DNA of 64,000 nucleotides from Siphonodentalium dalli (Eukaryota > Mollusca > Scaphopoda > Gadilida > Siphonodentaliidae), in NCBI GenBank assembly GCA_032622095.1, contig CP136068.1, positions 11,639,729 to 11,703,728 on the forward strand, in the 5' to 3' direction. Under the pieces are notes generated by a model. The model did not search any database. It had not been told where the DNA came from and was given only the letters and a program-made list of their open reading frames with translations. Positions 40,500 through 53,995 of the stretch are shown piece after piece. Positions within the stretch are counted from its first letter, which is position 1; the number at the start of each line of letters is the position of its first letter. Position numbers and translations under genes: made by a program.

Positions 40500-42056
40500 A
40501 GTGATGTACTAGTATCATTTAAATTTGATTTTTCCATTCAAAGCAAATCTTGGGTTTTCATGGACTGACTGATGACAGGTCATAACCTTGTGCAACCATG
40601 CTACTAATCTAACAATAATTTTCTGTAAACTTTGCAATTTCAAACATGTATTTATATAGACTGATATGTGTATTTTGAGTAGATTTACTCTCGGGCTCCA
40701 AATAAAAATGCAGGCCCAAATAATAGTGCAGGGGGGGGGGGGATTCCATTGAATGTTACTAAACATGCAGATCCAAATAATAGTGCAGGGGGGGACTCTG
40801 AGCAAAACATTGACATAAATTTATGTGGTTAATAAACATATTCAAGTCAAGGAATCAAAATAGTACGTATGTGTCATTTGGTGTATTATTTAATATTTTA
40901 TAAATGTTCATACATGTATGTATGCCATATACTTGCAAAAAGTTATAAGCTCATCATTTTCACATTTTGAGATCAGAATTATGTAGAAATCTTCAGTTTG
41001 GGCCGATTTCAATTTTCATAGCCTCAGAATTAATACTAGTAAACATGCAGGCTGAACTCAGTGTACACTGGGGGGATTTCTCAAGAAAATAATAGACGGG
41101 CAAGCATGTTTATTTGGAAACCCAAAAGTACAAATCTGCAGTATTTAGGACACATTTCCACTGTATATTTGATATGTCAACATTAGCCAGTCCCAAGAAA
41201 TCATTTTATTAAAATAAACTGTCTTGAAAGATTAATTCAAATATTTCTATGAAATTAGGCAATACAAATGTCTGTCAAATAACACAGCTGTCCAATGTTT
41301 CTTATGTATGTAAATATGTTCAATAACTTCAATATGTTAACATGCTCTTGTACAAGTAACCAGATATTAATGAGATTGTTTCTATCTTTTCCCACTTTCA
41401 GCATATTTTTCAGATCATCAATCACATTACGAAATGTAAAATAATCATTGTCAAATCGTACATGTATATACTATATAGTAACGGTATACTTACACTCTTG
41501 TCATTCACATTAATTAGAGACTGAAATAAACTACCGGTACTAGTATTTGTTTATATTTTAATACCCAACATTTTGCTCATCTACTCTCGGGATCCAAATA
41601 ACAGAAGGGTGTGGAATAATCATAGGGGGTGGAAAATATCCCAGAATCAAATACTAGTAATGGTATGGGGCAGAATAAAAGTAGGGGTGGGAAAACTTAA
41701 GGCTATTTTCTAAAAATGATTTTCAGTTGTGTTGCACAACTGGTATGTTACTGATGTTGTTGCTTCCAAATCAAAGTAGTATATATAACACATTATCACA
41801 TATACCCGGTAACATATTTTGGTCCCCCTAAAGCTGGTAAAAACTCGCCAACATGAAATTCACTTTGTGAAACTGTAACCTGTTAGGACATATAACAAAA
41901 ACTTTATGCTAATCTCTGACATCTTCTGGTATGTTCTCAGCAACAAAGCACCAGGCTGTGTTCAATGCCACTAGAAATATCCACTGCACAGATTAAACAT
42001 GAATTCAAGAGAAGAGAGGAAGTCTAGGTGGGCTATTAGCCCTTCTAAGTAGATAC
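40500..42056. other. Gene-free, with short local repeats
   Basis: CCAAATAATAGTGCAGGGGGG occurs twice (about 40713-40796), with related text at 41040-41080 and 41590-41690. A 27-base stretch with good minus-strand splice borders (TTATTTCAG ... GTAAGT, about 41491-41517) could be a micro-exon but has no other support. Confidence 0.4.
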
Positions 42057-42445
42057 TGCATGAAACCGGTACATTTTTCCGCCACTAGGCATTTTGTAAC
42101 GAGCGGTCTCTTTGGTATCTCAGAAATAATGTAACACTTGTAACACATTTTAACATGTCGCTAAACTGAACACGGTAGAAAAAAATAGGCTGCGGTTTTC
42201 TACTGGGACTTTAAATCATTTGTAACATTTGTAACACTTGTAACACCCGTCTACGAGCGGTCTCTCTGGTATCTCAGAACTAATGTAACAATTGTAACAC
42301 ATTGTAACATGTCGCTACACTGAGACGGTAGGAATAAAATATGCTGCGGTTTTCTACTGGGACTTTAAATCATTTGTAACACTTGTAACACTTGTAACAC
42401 TGTTACAAAATGCCTAATGGAGGAAAAATGTACCGGATTCATGCA
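42057..42445. mobile_element. 389-bp TIR element built from two 165-bp repeats and TTGTAACAC runs
   Basis: The left end TGCATGAAACCGGTACATTT is mirrored by the right end (reverse complement TGCATGAATCCGGTACATTT), and the inverted similarity extends about 44 bp through GGCATTTTGTAAC. Inside are two direct units sharing GAGCGGTCTCT.TGGTATCTCAGAA and GCTGCGGTTTTCTACTGGGACTTTAAATC, each followed by several 9-mers TTGTAACAC. No coding frame. Confidence 0.85.
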
Positions 42446-43341
42446 ATATATGTGAAATTTAGAGGATATTACTTGGTTGGTTTGATATCAGGTCCGAATT
42501 CAGCCTGAGACTGAATGTCAAACACGTGCAGGGTCACTGTGTCACCAATAAAACATGTGCGGGGGTCACTGTCACAAACAAATAAATAAATTAATGTCAA
42601 ATCTACCAAGTAATATCATATTTATTAATTAGATCGCCTCTTTGTAGCTGACAACTATTTCAAATGAGTGACATCACGCAAACAAAATATATCTGCCTCA
42701 TATAGATGATTTTGGTACTAAAATGACCACAATAATATAGCCGAAACATCGAAATAAAAAAATCAGACATGAGGCAGCAAACTTCTTCAATGTTGATGTA
42801 ACCGTGCACGAGGGGGGGGGTGATTACTAGTACCTCACGAAACTTATTTGGAACAAATAAAACTATCGTCATCAACTTATATTGACATATATGTGTGAAG
42901 GAGATACCTGTTTTATCATTAATGTAAATAAACCCCTTAAATGTATGTAGTACAGACTGACCAACTTGTCAGATCATGGGACGGTATAGCCAAGTTTGGC
43001 AATTTATGGTAAAAGGTCCACCCAGGAAAATCACATCGACCCATTGTGTTAATTTTGGTATCAACATGAGCGTAAATATATCCCCGACGAATTTAGTTAA
43101 TAAAATGCGACATGAGCCAGCAAACTTCGACACAAAATTGATGTAACCTGTTACGGGGGGTGTTTGTTGACATCAGAGTTTCCAAATATCCAAGCTACAA
43201 AAACATGATTTCGCACTATTTAACTTATTGCCGTTGATCGCGGTTAGTCGATTCCTGTGAAAAACACTCTATTCAATTTGATTGAGTAGTTGTCAAAGTT
43301 ATATAATTGCGTCTTGTATTATTAAATTAAGAAAAACGTAC
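42446..43341. other. Gene-free stretch upstream of divergent promoter
   Basis: Two related segments (about 42650-42850 and 43040-43175) share CGACATGAG.CAGCAAACTTC, TTGATGTAACC and a G-run, so a local duplication is present. A 71-codon minus-strand frame crosses the first. Confidence 0.4.
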
Positions 43342-43624
43342 CGATGTTGAAATGTGCTTTTCTATTTTAAAACAATGTCTCACAAACCGGAAACACAATT
43401 CAAAATTCCACTTTCTGTTTAGCCTATCCCTGTCCCTACGGGCGAGTAGCTGGAGTTGGGACAGGGTACCAGTCTATGCCGTATGTCATTTTCGTCCCAC
43501 ATCCTTTCCAAGTATTGACTGGCCCGGCAAGTCACTATCATGCGCAGGGTAAAATTTCATTTCTATCAACCAAAACAGGAAGAAAAGTATAGAAAAATGG
43601 CTCTTAGCAAGGAAAACTTAGAGG
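43342..43624. promoter_or_regulatory. Likely divergent promoter region
   Basis: A locally GC-richer stretch (43430-43560) lies between a minus-strand splice donor CATCG|GTACGT (43342/43341) and a plus-strand ATG with donor at 43624. It suggests two transcripts starting back to back within 250 bp. The minus-strand one would run towards the small gene and the helicase. No TATA box or known factor site was identified. Confidence 0.35.
43597..43624 (+). CDS. Possible first coding exon
   Basis: ATG in the context AGAAAAATGG encodes MALSKENLE and ends G|GTAAGT, an excellent donor leaving phase 1. No downstream exon with matching phase was recognised, so the product is unknown. Chance occurrence is possible. 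Confidence 0.3.
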
Positions 43625-44394
43625 GTAAGTTATTCTCTACTACAGTGATAGTATAGGACTCTTTCACGTTAAAGGTTGACCACAAGTGGCCAAACAGGGT
43701 GAAAAAAAAGTTTTTTTCAAATTAATTTTTCTTCGTTAGGAACATCATACTGGATCGTGAACTAAAGTGTATTTTGATTTTTCAGGTTTGGTCTATGCAG
43801 GATTCCCTCAAAATTGAAAATAATGAACAACTAATTTCTAATGTCTGAATTTTAATTATTATGCATCTGTTTCCAGAACGATATCACACGACGTTGAGCA
43901 TTGAACAATCAGAGAACATATATGTCAAAATTACTAAAAAATATCTTAAAATTTCGATATTTTTCAAATTCATATGTAAATTATGAACTCTTAATATCCA
44001 TATTCCCTAATGGTTATTCTCTGATAATAGAAATATGATTTAGTTGTGTAAAGATTTTACATCTAAAGTTGAAGTGCATGCTTTAAGGATTGTAATGTTG
44101 AAAACATTATCAAAATCGGACAACAATTGACTCAACAAGAGCATTTTTTTAAATCGCCAATTTCCACTGACTTATTCTCGGAGAGGACACCCTTTTTTAA
44201 CATTCATTCTCTGTAGACATCAGTCTTGTAACTAGATGATAGAAAGATTACTGATTTCAATTGCCTTGTAATATATTTTATAGAACTTGAATAGACCTGT
44301 CAAACTGAGAAAAGTGAAGATAAACATATTGAGACTCTTGGAAACATGGCAAATGATAAGTTGGGGCAAAATCTGTTGTCCCAAAAAGCCATAA

Positions 44395-44800
44395 CCAGTT
44401 TTTATGTATGGTACACATAGTTTCGGTCCAGCTTGACTACTCATTGTCCGTCCGTCTGTCTATCCATACATAGACATTTTACGCATGATGCGATAACTCA
44501 AACATTTTCTATGCAATCGGAACTGAATTTTGAATGAGTTTCTCAGCCCAAATTGCAGTACGAGTTTGAAAATGGGTTTGATCTGATTTTTTAATCATAT
44601 AGGTATGGGCCTCTTCGACTTAGATTCATGCATGCTGCAATGACTAAAACATGTTATATCTGATCGGAACCAAATTTGGTAATTGGTTTGTGATTTCTCA
44701 GCCCAGAATACAGACCAAGTTCCAATATGGGTTCCAATTTTTTTTTACTGGAGTTATTGGCCTTTTTCGACTTAGAATTATTCAGATGTGAGGTATCCTG
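44395..44800. repeat. Dispersed repeat, reverse copy of the GACGGAC family
   Basis: It reads as the reverse complement of the 33375-34078 type: GTATGGTACACATAG, TCCGTCCGTCTGTCTATCC, then AACATTTTCTATGCAATCGGAAC and CAGCCCAAATTGCAGTACGAG, with the module repeated. Confidence 0.7.
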
Positions 44801-47800
44801 ATTAATACAGGCTTCACTATATAAGAGACAAGAGACACCTACAGACAACGTGAATCTTTGAAATAGAGTTATTTTTTAGCTATCATATGTTAGCCCTATT
44901 ATAATCTGTAATGCATTGGCATTCATAAATGAATGGAGTTTCCAATTAAATTCTAAAAGTATAAATTAGAATAGTCCATTGTCCATTGGTAGGGGATTTT
45001 TTTCAGAATATGAGCAGACAGCGAACCCCAATTAATGTAGTAGTGTATTTAAAATTCAAAATTATTTGCAGTCTCACTGGGTGGATTTCCATAATACATG
45101 TACTTCGTATTGAGCATTGCCATAAGACATAGTTTATAATTTGTTCATTTGGTCATGGTTGAGTGGATTTTAGGGGACACCGATGGGGTGAGAAGATTAA
45201 CATTGAGGGCTATGGGGTTGTCATGGATTTCATGTCAAGAACAGAAATCAATGCTTTTCTATGAAAGAAACAAATCTAGTGAGTGCTATTAGAGCATTTG
45301 GAAAAGGGGCTAGCAGTATCTTCAGTTTATCATGTCAGGAGCTTCAGGGGGTTCTAGTCAGGAGGCATTAAAGGGTCAGATAACTCTAAATAAGATAAGT
45401 ACTTCAAAAATCTATTTCTCCAGTCCAAGAAGGCAGATGAACATTGTTAATACTTGGTATGGATTATTGTGATAAACAATAGTTTTCAAGTTGTTCATCT
45501 TGTCATGGTTGATTGAAATTTAGGGGCCACAGAGTGAGCACAGAAGATTAACATTAAATATTATTGATTTTAGCGTTCAAGGTAATTACAAAACATTGTG
45601 ATGTGTGAAATAATTCTATTAGGGGCTACTTACTGTCTTTAATATGAACTATGATAAACTGTACTGAGTGTAATAAGGGTCATAGGGGCAGAATCCTCAT
45701 CATATTATGGTGTATAAACGTTGTATAGATAATACATTTGTTACTTGTATGGTCTCAACTATTTTCTTGAGAACTATGCTGACTACCAGGGTATGAACTT
45801 TGTTCATATATCTCAGGTTGAAGGTCCTAGGGTATTCCAATATTAGTATATGCCTATCAATGTCAATTTGTCAAAGTGAGACTACTAATGAAAATTGGCA
45901 CAAGGACCAACAAATTCCAATAATTTGAGAATTTGTGTTATTATGTACATTTGTCTGTACTAATATTAGTACATTACAAAATATATAACTCTCTATAATT
46001 CAACATTATAACTGTAGATTATGATTCCAATCATAGCTTTTTACTATCGCCGAGGGATGGGTTAAACATGATCAGCCTCTTGTTAATAATCGGATATTTG
46101 TGAAAATACGATTATTTTAATATATGTACTTGTACTAAATATCACTTCCATATTATAAACAAATATCTTTGTTTATAATGCTAAATTTATCCAGTTAAAA
46201 AGTAACAACTTATAGTATACTTAGAGAAGACAACTTTAATTTCAGTTTTGTATGTCTTAGTCTTGTTGTCGTTTTCTCTGAGAAAATTAACATAAATAAC
46301 ACATGGATTATTCCTTTAATATTGCAAGTAAGTACAGATACTCTGTAATCTGTTAAAAAATATGTCCTCTCCGATAATTCAGGACATTTTATTTATATTT
46401 AACTATTGAGAAACACATGTTTTATGAACAACACTTCCATCAAACCACATGTAATCACTGACATGATTATAAATAATCAAGAAATTCTTCAGAATGACAA
46501 TTTATTCAGACTATTGCAGTTGAGCAGACATGAATTGCCTCAAAGGAAATGAATGAAATAACACATTAGTAGCTCAAATTGGACACCGTATGTTGCATAG
46601 ACTGTATATTAATATAGTATATTATAAGTAAACCCCATTTTCATGAACAGAATGGTTATAGTTTAATATAAACCAATGTCTTCCAGAAAATCTCTGGGTT
46701 CTATGCTTGAATTCTCGGAGAGGACATTTTTTTTAACATTTAATGAGCTGCTGTACGAAATCAGGATGGTTCAGCCCACCAATTAAAGTTTATACACCCT
46801 CAATACTAGTGACAGTTTACCCACAATACAAAATGATTTTCTCATTTCATTAGTATTAGCAGTTGACAAAGATTCTCGGAGAGGACAGATTTTAACGGAA
46901 TTTCTGTGCACATATTTTGGAGAATTGAATATAATTTAAATAGGATAATACACAGAAAAAGATTTTTACCATTTATCTTCTATACCATGAAATGTCCAAC
47001 TGAACTATATTCCTGATCCATGGCTATTGTGAATTGCGTTAATGAAATGCTTTATTTTATATTCACATTCTGTAAATCATTTAACGGAATTTCTCAATAA
47101 CCTTTAAATTCAAATATCATCAAACTGAATGCACGAAATCACTCAATATTTTCACCACACAATCAACCAGACATAAGCTAAAGGTTAAATGAGGACATTT
47201 TTGAAAAACCCATAACTACAAATAAATATAAGGAAAACAATATCATCACAGCAATGGTTGGCCACTCAAAATATGCCAAAATTTGTACCCATCACCCTAT
47301 AATTTTGTTAATTTTTCAAATGTAGCAGTGAAATTTTGCCTGCAGGTTGGGCTGGGTGTCAGTACTACAGAAATATTATTATGACACTCCTAACACAATG
47401 ACAAATGCATCATTTTCCCGCCTATCCGAAAAATTCATTTTGTCAACCTTTCTCATTTTTGTACGATTTCAAAACTATAGCCGGAATGCGGAACGAATCA
47501 GGTGTTATTTATCCGGCTATCAAATCGGATAAAAATGTGGAATATTGATCTAGTTCTTTGAACAACCCTTCATATCGATAGGTCAGTAGCGCCAATTGAT
47601 ACCAATGACGTGTTTTTTTAATTCTGTTTTAATTGACAGTTTATTTACTGTTCTCTGCATTGTATATCTATGTGGAAAATATTGACATAATTCAGATTTT
47701 GGTATAATTGATAAATTAAAAAGTTTCCCTGGACATTCAAACGCGTACCACATAAATCACGCGCATGTGGTCGTCAGGATTATATCACAAATGAGGGGAC

Positions 47801-48240
47801 GCCACATTGACTTCACCACAAGCCTTTAAAAGTGGAAAAATATGATATCGATTAAGCTTTGTACTCAGCATGACGTTGGCACACGATATCGTCAGGATTA
47901 TCTCATTGGGGACACACTACGTGCATGCGTGCGTTGGGCTCCATTAAAGTGGCACCTGCACCTTTCCCAATATACCCCGATTGACTGAAACAATAATACA
48001 GCGGAATCCCGCAGATATCTATTTTTATCCACAATTCTAATCAGCGCGATCCGATTGGTCGGCGATCTTTCGTCACCAATTTGATACGATTGTTTTTTAC
48101 AACTTGAGAACAATGGCTCCCATTCTCAAGACGAAGAAAATGAACTAAAACTTAATTAGTTAGAACTCATATTTGAATTCGATTATCGGAGTTTGAACTC
48201 AGTGTATGTTGTGGTGATTGGGAATGTTGGTTCCTCCCAT
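44801..48240. other. Gene-free stretch
   Basis: Positions 45908-46085 hold an inverted partial copy of the 0.59-kb repeat. The motif TCTCGGAGAGGACA occurs at about 44175, 46711 and 46874 and, reversed, near 46366. Otherwise AT-rich without exons. Confidence 0.5.
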
Positions 48241-48359
48241 ATGAATTCAACGATTATTGCCTGGAAAACTGGTCCAAAACTCAGTTCGAATTGAAGTTCG
48301 TGTTATCAGGATATGTTGTTGACATTTTAATTGAATATTGTCAACAGCGGGAACTCTTA

Positions 48360-48792
48360 GCCAGATGAGCCAGGAGAGTGGCTCAGGTCTCAATGAGAAC
48401 TGTTGGAGAATATATCGTCCAAACACGCAGATTAAACAGTGTGGATAGATAGTGGCAGGACAATGTACATAATGTACATGTAGCAAGTGCCATTTGACAC
48501 TACAATCTACATGTATGGCTTTGGACTGGACTGGCTGCATTAGGCTCACACTACAGATCATACAGATTCAAATTCAATGGAATTTATATGGATGCACAAC
48601 ACTCAAGTCTCAACAGTGACCTCTAGTATTACAATGACTAATTTCAAAATGTGTGGCCTAGTATTATATACGTTGGGTGGGGGTATAATGTGCCATGAAT
48701 CTCTACTCTGGCTAATGAATGTCGAGATCGTATTCCAACATGACAACAACAAAATAGTTTTGACAGGGAACCTTACAAAGTCGAAAATATAA
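48360..48792 (+). pseudogene. Decayed Tc1-like transposase
   Basis: Two fragments in different frames. At about 48369-48440, ARRVAQVSMRTVGEYIVQTR resembles a helix-turn-helix. At 48577-48792, a frame with LYTLGGGIMCHES followed by VFQHDNN resembles the 'VWGGI' and 'FQ.DN' blocks of Tc1/mariner DDE transposases. Stops separate the two parts and the last catalytic region is missing. Low-complexity similarity cannot be fully ruled out. Confidence 0.4.
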
Positions 48793-49409
48793 TGAGGGGA
48801 ATATATTTCTTTGTTAATATGTTGCTTAATAGTTTATTCATCAGTAGGCGAAAGTCCCAGCTCGAGATGACATTATTTAATGGACTTGATGCCGTTGATG
48901 GGCGAGTTTGCTATGCGCCACTTACAAACATATATTTGTTACTATTTTTAGAAAAAGTTCCAAATAAACGCGAGCCCTAAAATACTGGCAGGGTTACCCG
49001 GCGTTGCCCAGGTTAATGCGATGTGAAACCCTCTGTGAAACCCTCTGTATGCTGTGGATATTTGTTGGGGATAGAGAATGCTCTTGCTTAAAGTGTTATA
49101 CGTTTTCTCATAAATTGTATATTCCAATAGCATCATAAAACATGATTATTACAGTCATGGAGCATAAGTAGTGGCTCACCTTGTCAATTGGCATTCTGTT
49201 TATCGTGATTAATCCGTTCCAACAATAATGAAGTATTTATTTATTTACTTATTTATTTATTTATACATTAGACGTAATAATATGATACGTGTACATCATA
49301 AACACAGTAGTTCGATAAAAGATGATAATTGGGTTTTAAATATTGAGATGTATCAATCAATTTAGAGGGTTGGACTAAGATCTCGAGGACACCTGGCTAT
49401 CATATCTCC

Positions 49410-49670
49410 ATGAAGATACAGATGTTTCAAAGAAATTTCCAGGTGCTCATCTGTTCATGGTGCTATATATTGGCTAAATATTCTCAGTTTAAACGAAAAG
49501 TTGATGCGCATAAATATCAGCTACATGTGCCAGACACAGAGCGAGATTTTGAGTTGTTTATGTCAGTCGATGAGTCTGTTATAAAACCCTTGTCAGATGT
49601 CAGTATTGGGAGGATCCTGACTTATGCTACTAACTGCATTTTCTTGTATATCAGAAGAAACTATATTTGA
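49410..49670 (+). pseudogene. Unrecognised coding-like fragment
   Basis: After an acceptor-like TATTCTCAG at about 49488 the frame reads FKRKVDAHKYQLHVPDTERD and on to SIGRILTYA. The amino-acid composition looks protein-like, but I recognise no family, and no adjoining exon was found. Confidence 0.2.
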
Positions 49671-49899
49671 CTGCACACTGTGACCACTATTTTTGAACAG
49701 GCCTTTCATATCTCTTGACAAATTGTAACTTTTTTTGTGGAAACTGTTTTGTTATAATATATATGCAATCCTCTGACGGATCGAGGTCTCTCAGTTTGCA
49801 CGAATATATGTATCTCTTCAATAGAATGATAAATATACGTTTAATGCTTCTGTTATGTATCTCTTTTTGTTAGCTCATTGTGTGATAGTTTATTAAATC

Positions 49900-51165
49900 A
49901 ATTTTGATGCAACGCTGACTCGAACAACGCCATATTGCGAAGGTGATTATGTATTCGTTTGGTGGAAATCGGCGACAAAACTATTTTACAATATTTTTTT
50001 TAATTTTGCTGACATCCCCCTTTTCTTCTCCTGACACCAACAGCGTCATTTTAGAAAATTTTAACCCGCACCATTATCTTCCTTATAGAATGCCTTGGTG
50101 CCATCTCGAGTGTACCGCGTGAAGTTATATATAGAACGCACACAGACAGACAGAAAGACAGACAGACAGACAGGATTATTTGATTTCTTGTATCATTTGA
50201 GAAGAACGTGTCTGCATTTGATGGTAGTTAGTACTAAAAATATTTTGTATCAGTTTTGGTGACCCTTCCGTCCCTATTTCAGATTCAAGCTGCACACACT
50301 AAGACTCATTAGAGATTAGAGATGCATATATATGAAATTGGTGAAAATTGGCGAGTATACAAATTCGTATCAAATTTAACGTGTATCAATTTGGTGGAAA
50401 TTGGCGCAAAAACATTGTGCATCAATTTTGGTGCCCCTGTCCCTTTCAATGCAACCCTGACTCAAATGAGGCCACATTTGACAGATATAAGCCACACCAT
50501 TAGACTCCTCATACCATGGGGATGATTTTGTATAAGTGTGGTGGCAATCGGCGACTAAACCAATTATTATCAAATTTGGTGCCCACCCCCTCCCAATCTC
50601 TCATCCAAAAGACAACAACTTGGCGTTGTTAAATCGCACAATTAGATTCCTTGTATCATGAAGAAGAATATATATCAATTTTGTGGAGATCGGCGCTAAA
50701 ATTAGTTTTATCAATTTTGGTGCCCCTCTCTCCTTCCGGGCATCCCTGACTCGAACGACGCCATTTTTGACATATTTAAACCACACCGTTGGATTCTTCA
50801 TATCATGGGGATGATTATATATAAGTTTGGTGGAAATCGGCGACAGAAAACAAATCTCCCCTTCCCCCTTCCGGGCACCCCTGACGCGAACGGTGCGACT
50901 TTTGCCACATTTAAACCACACCATTAGATTCCTCATATCATGGGGATTATTATATATAAGTTTGGTGGCAATCGGCGACAATTTTTTGTTCTGCCCCTCC
51001 CCCTTTTCTGTCCCTGACAACAACGGCGTCACTTTAGAAAATTCTAACCCCGACCATTATCTTTCTCGTAAAAAGCTACTCCTATTAGACCCCTTTGGCA
51101 TCATCTAGATGGTCCCCTGTGAATTTCTATAGAACACAGACAGACAGACAGACAGACATTCGCAA
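49900..51165. repeat. Tandem array of ~170-bp units ending in GACAGACAGAC
   Basis: Units share TTGGTGGAAATCGGCGACA, TTTTGGTGCCCCTC.CCCTTCC, CCTGACTCGAACGACGCCA and CACACCATTAGATTCCTCATATCATGGGGATGATT. Five or six units are seen, bounded by GACAGACAGAC runs at 50135-50172 and 51135-51160. The long minus-strand frame inside simply repeats the unit. Confidence 0.85.
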
Positions 51166-51517
51166 ATATAGATATAGATACACAGGAAACTATAAAATAC
51201 TTGTTATAGAATGAGATAATGATTAATCCATCATTAAAAGTTAGGATTTTTTCAAGTTTTGTGTTTTCAAATTCAATATATGATGGCCAGGTATTTAAAA
51301 AACTAAAGAAAAAACAATAACATCTTTTTCATTGTTTTAGTAATGTTCGGACTAGATTGTGTACAAAACATGATTTCTTTATTAGTCTATGATGGAGAGA
51401 AAACTATTTTTGAACAAATTGTGTGTTAGACTTACAAGCTGACAGGATTTCCAAACACATTGTGGTGCTATCTTTTCACAATTGAAAGTGTTCTAAGAGG
51501 AAAGTTCAGATAATTTA

Positions 51518-52045
51518 GCACATCTCATGACTGGAGCTTCCTGAAATTTTGCGAAAACACTGTACCAAGGCATTCTCTTATATATGCAATTCTCCCATAA
51601 GCAGACTCACATATGATATTTAAGAGAATCCATTGGCCTTACAACATTTATCTTGTCCATGCTAGCCAGCGCATTATTTGATATATGCATGGTGCGATAT
51701 AGGAGACCATTATTTATGATTAATCCTTCCACAACTGGAGCTTCCTGAAATTTTGTGAAACCCTGTGCCAATGCATTCTCTTATATATGCGAGCCTCCCA
51801 TAATATGCCTTGCGTATATGAGAGAACGTAATAAGCTAACAATAATTATATTGAAATTCTAAGCTTATATTTCTCTTATATTTAAGATTGTATATTTGCT
51901 AGGCTCCATATGGAAGAATCACATATATAAAATAATGCATAAGCATGACTGGTTGTTTTTTCTATTTATGTCCCAAAATTTGTTAAACAGTCAAAATTGC
52001 CAAAAAGTTACATTTTTGTAGAAAGTTTCAAGACTGAAGGATTAA
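51518..52045. mobile_element. Two worn double-hairpin MITE copies in tandem
   Basis: The end-like phrase CATGACTGGAGCTTCCTGAAATTTTGCGAAA at 51525, and again (ACAACTGGAGCTTCCTGAAATTTTGTGAAA) at 51733, each precedes a GCATTCTCTTATATATGC hairpin arm. The second copy is bounded by TTAATCCTTC (about 51720) and GAAGGATTAA (about 52045). Confidence 0.6.
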
Positions 52046-53995
52046 TCTCAGTGATAAGTTAATTTTATTCAACAAAACACCCAAAAAAAATGCCATGAGA
52101 AAGGCAGGGTATATGGATTTAAATTTATTTCAATTTGCTCTGGAGGGGGGGTGTTAATATATATTCAGACACGTATGATACTTTTTTTACCTTTGGCCAT
52201 TTCTGCAAGTTACCCACCCACAACCAATTTCTTTCCCTCTTAACAATTGTTTTCCCCAAGCATTTTTAACACCCCTCTCATCTGTCTGTCTGAATATATA
52301 TGTGGAGATTCTATGAGGAAAAAAATATTGTGAAAATATTTCAGTAAATTTTGTGTTAACTAAAGCTATTGTTCTTGTTTAATATTACAGTTTTCACCAC
52401 TTTTACATATTAAAGGGACCAAAGCACTCGCAGTGCGGCAGTGGGTAAAATGTGCAAATATATTCCATAAAAACATCTCCTATTAGAAGAACACGGAGAA
52501 ATAGATTAACTTTGTTCTTATGTTCATTATTGATATTTCTCTAGAAAACTAGAAGTGCACATTGACAGTCATTATGACACACGGTGTCACATCAATGTCA
52601 CTATAAATAATATAATATTTAACAATATTTCCCAGTCATATACAATTTAGGTTGATAGTTTTTTTTACTGAGATGTATTTATAAATATAAATAATCTTTG
52701 TATCATAATATAATTACACAGGCCAAAGGCTTTGTGCCGAAACACAAAGCTATTTATGAGTTTGTGATTTGGCTTAAATATCATCATCTCGTACAAAATG
52801 TTTTCTATAATTTCCGGGGTATAAAATAATAAGTCAAGTTGTCAAAGACACCAGTCCAGAAACGCTTCTCTCATTTAATAGTACAACTGATTGATAATCA
52901 GTTGGGAATCAATCAGTTGGGACAATTTTTTTACTATTGTCCTGCTTGCTATGCTCCGAACGTTTCATCAAGCGGTAAAATGTCGCGAATTATTTGTATG
53001 TATGCTAGTATATACCAGAAATTCAAAATAGAAAGAACAGTAATTGATATAAGCATTTCCGGACAGGGGTTTTCGATTTATATTTATTATTTTATACCCA
53101 GGAAAATATATAAAACTTGTAACAGGAATAAATAGGCCATCATTAAACTGTAATTGCAATATGAAACAGAGTTTATTCCTTAAGAAATAATTTCAATAGT
53201 GGGCACTGATTTTCTAACCTTTCAACTCAATCAGGCTATATAATTAGGTGGCACAAGTTTGAAGTCAGAATCGGTGAGTGCATTATATTTACAAACAAAG
53301 GGGTTCTGCAAATTTTTTAAACTTTAAATATACATGTACTTGGTATATATTCACATGCCATTTTCTCCAGTATTCATATACGCTATTACCATACACTTGT
53401 GTATATATTGCATTTTGTTATGAGAGGCCAAAAGTAACAATTATCGGTGAACAACTCACCCATAGCGAAACCAGGTTCATTTTAACTTCAGACTGTCAGG
53501 GGTGGTGACAATGTCACAGTGGGTTTGTCTCCCCCATAAACGTTTCCTTCCAAGAGACAATTTCATACCGGTATAATTTGGATGATTCGTACCATTGAGT
53601 ATAAGGTGTATTGCAGTCTGATAGATATCCAGACTTCTACGTTGATTGAAATGAAACACGGTCTAATTATATTTAGACTGGGTCTTTTGGTATGTTTTTG
53701 TTAAAATAACGTGAACTTTGTTGTCACAATTTGGGATTTTGTTGCCAAAACAAAAATGTGTCTAATTGGTGGGTTGTCATCACGTAACTTAATATATTCT
53801 TTTTCAAAGTATTTTTTCAAAAGGTAGGCATGACAGTTGTGGGAAACGACAATTAATGTGATGAGAAATGGCCAAATATATTGTGCAAAACAACCAAACG
53901 CGTGGTGTAAAGTGTACGAAACAACAGTAGTACACAGACGGGAGGCCAAATTCACATGTAATTGCTAATCACGCTCAAGTGTAATTCATTATGCT
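52046..53995. other. Gene-free stretch
   Basis: Open frames at 52839-53135 and 53701-53955 have no recognised domains. No repeat was identified. Confidence 0.45.

Noticed and set aside
1-43600. Terminal inverted repeats for a giant element around both main genes
   Set aside because: I compared the region before 1586 with sequence after 35657 by eye and found no matching inverted ends; only an alignment could settle this.
50601-51032. 143-codon minus-strand frame
   Set aside because: It only translates the ~170-bp tandem unit; the protein repeats with the DNA.
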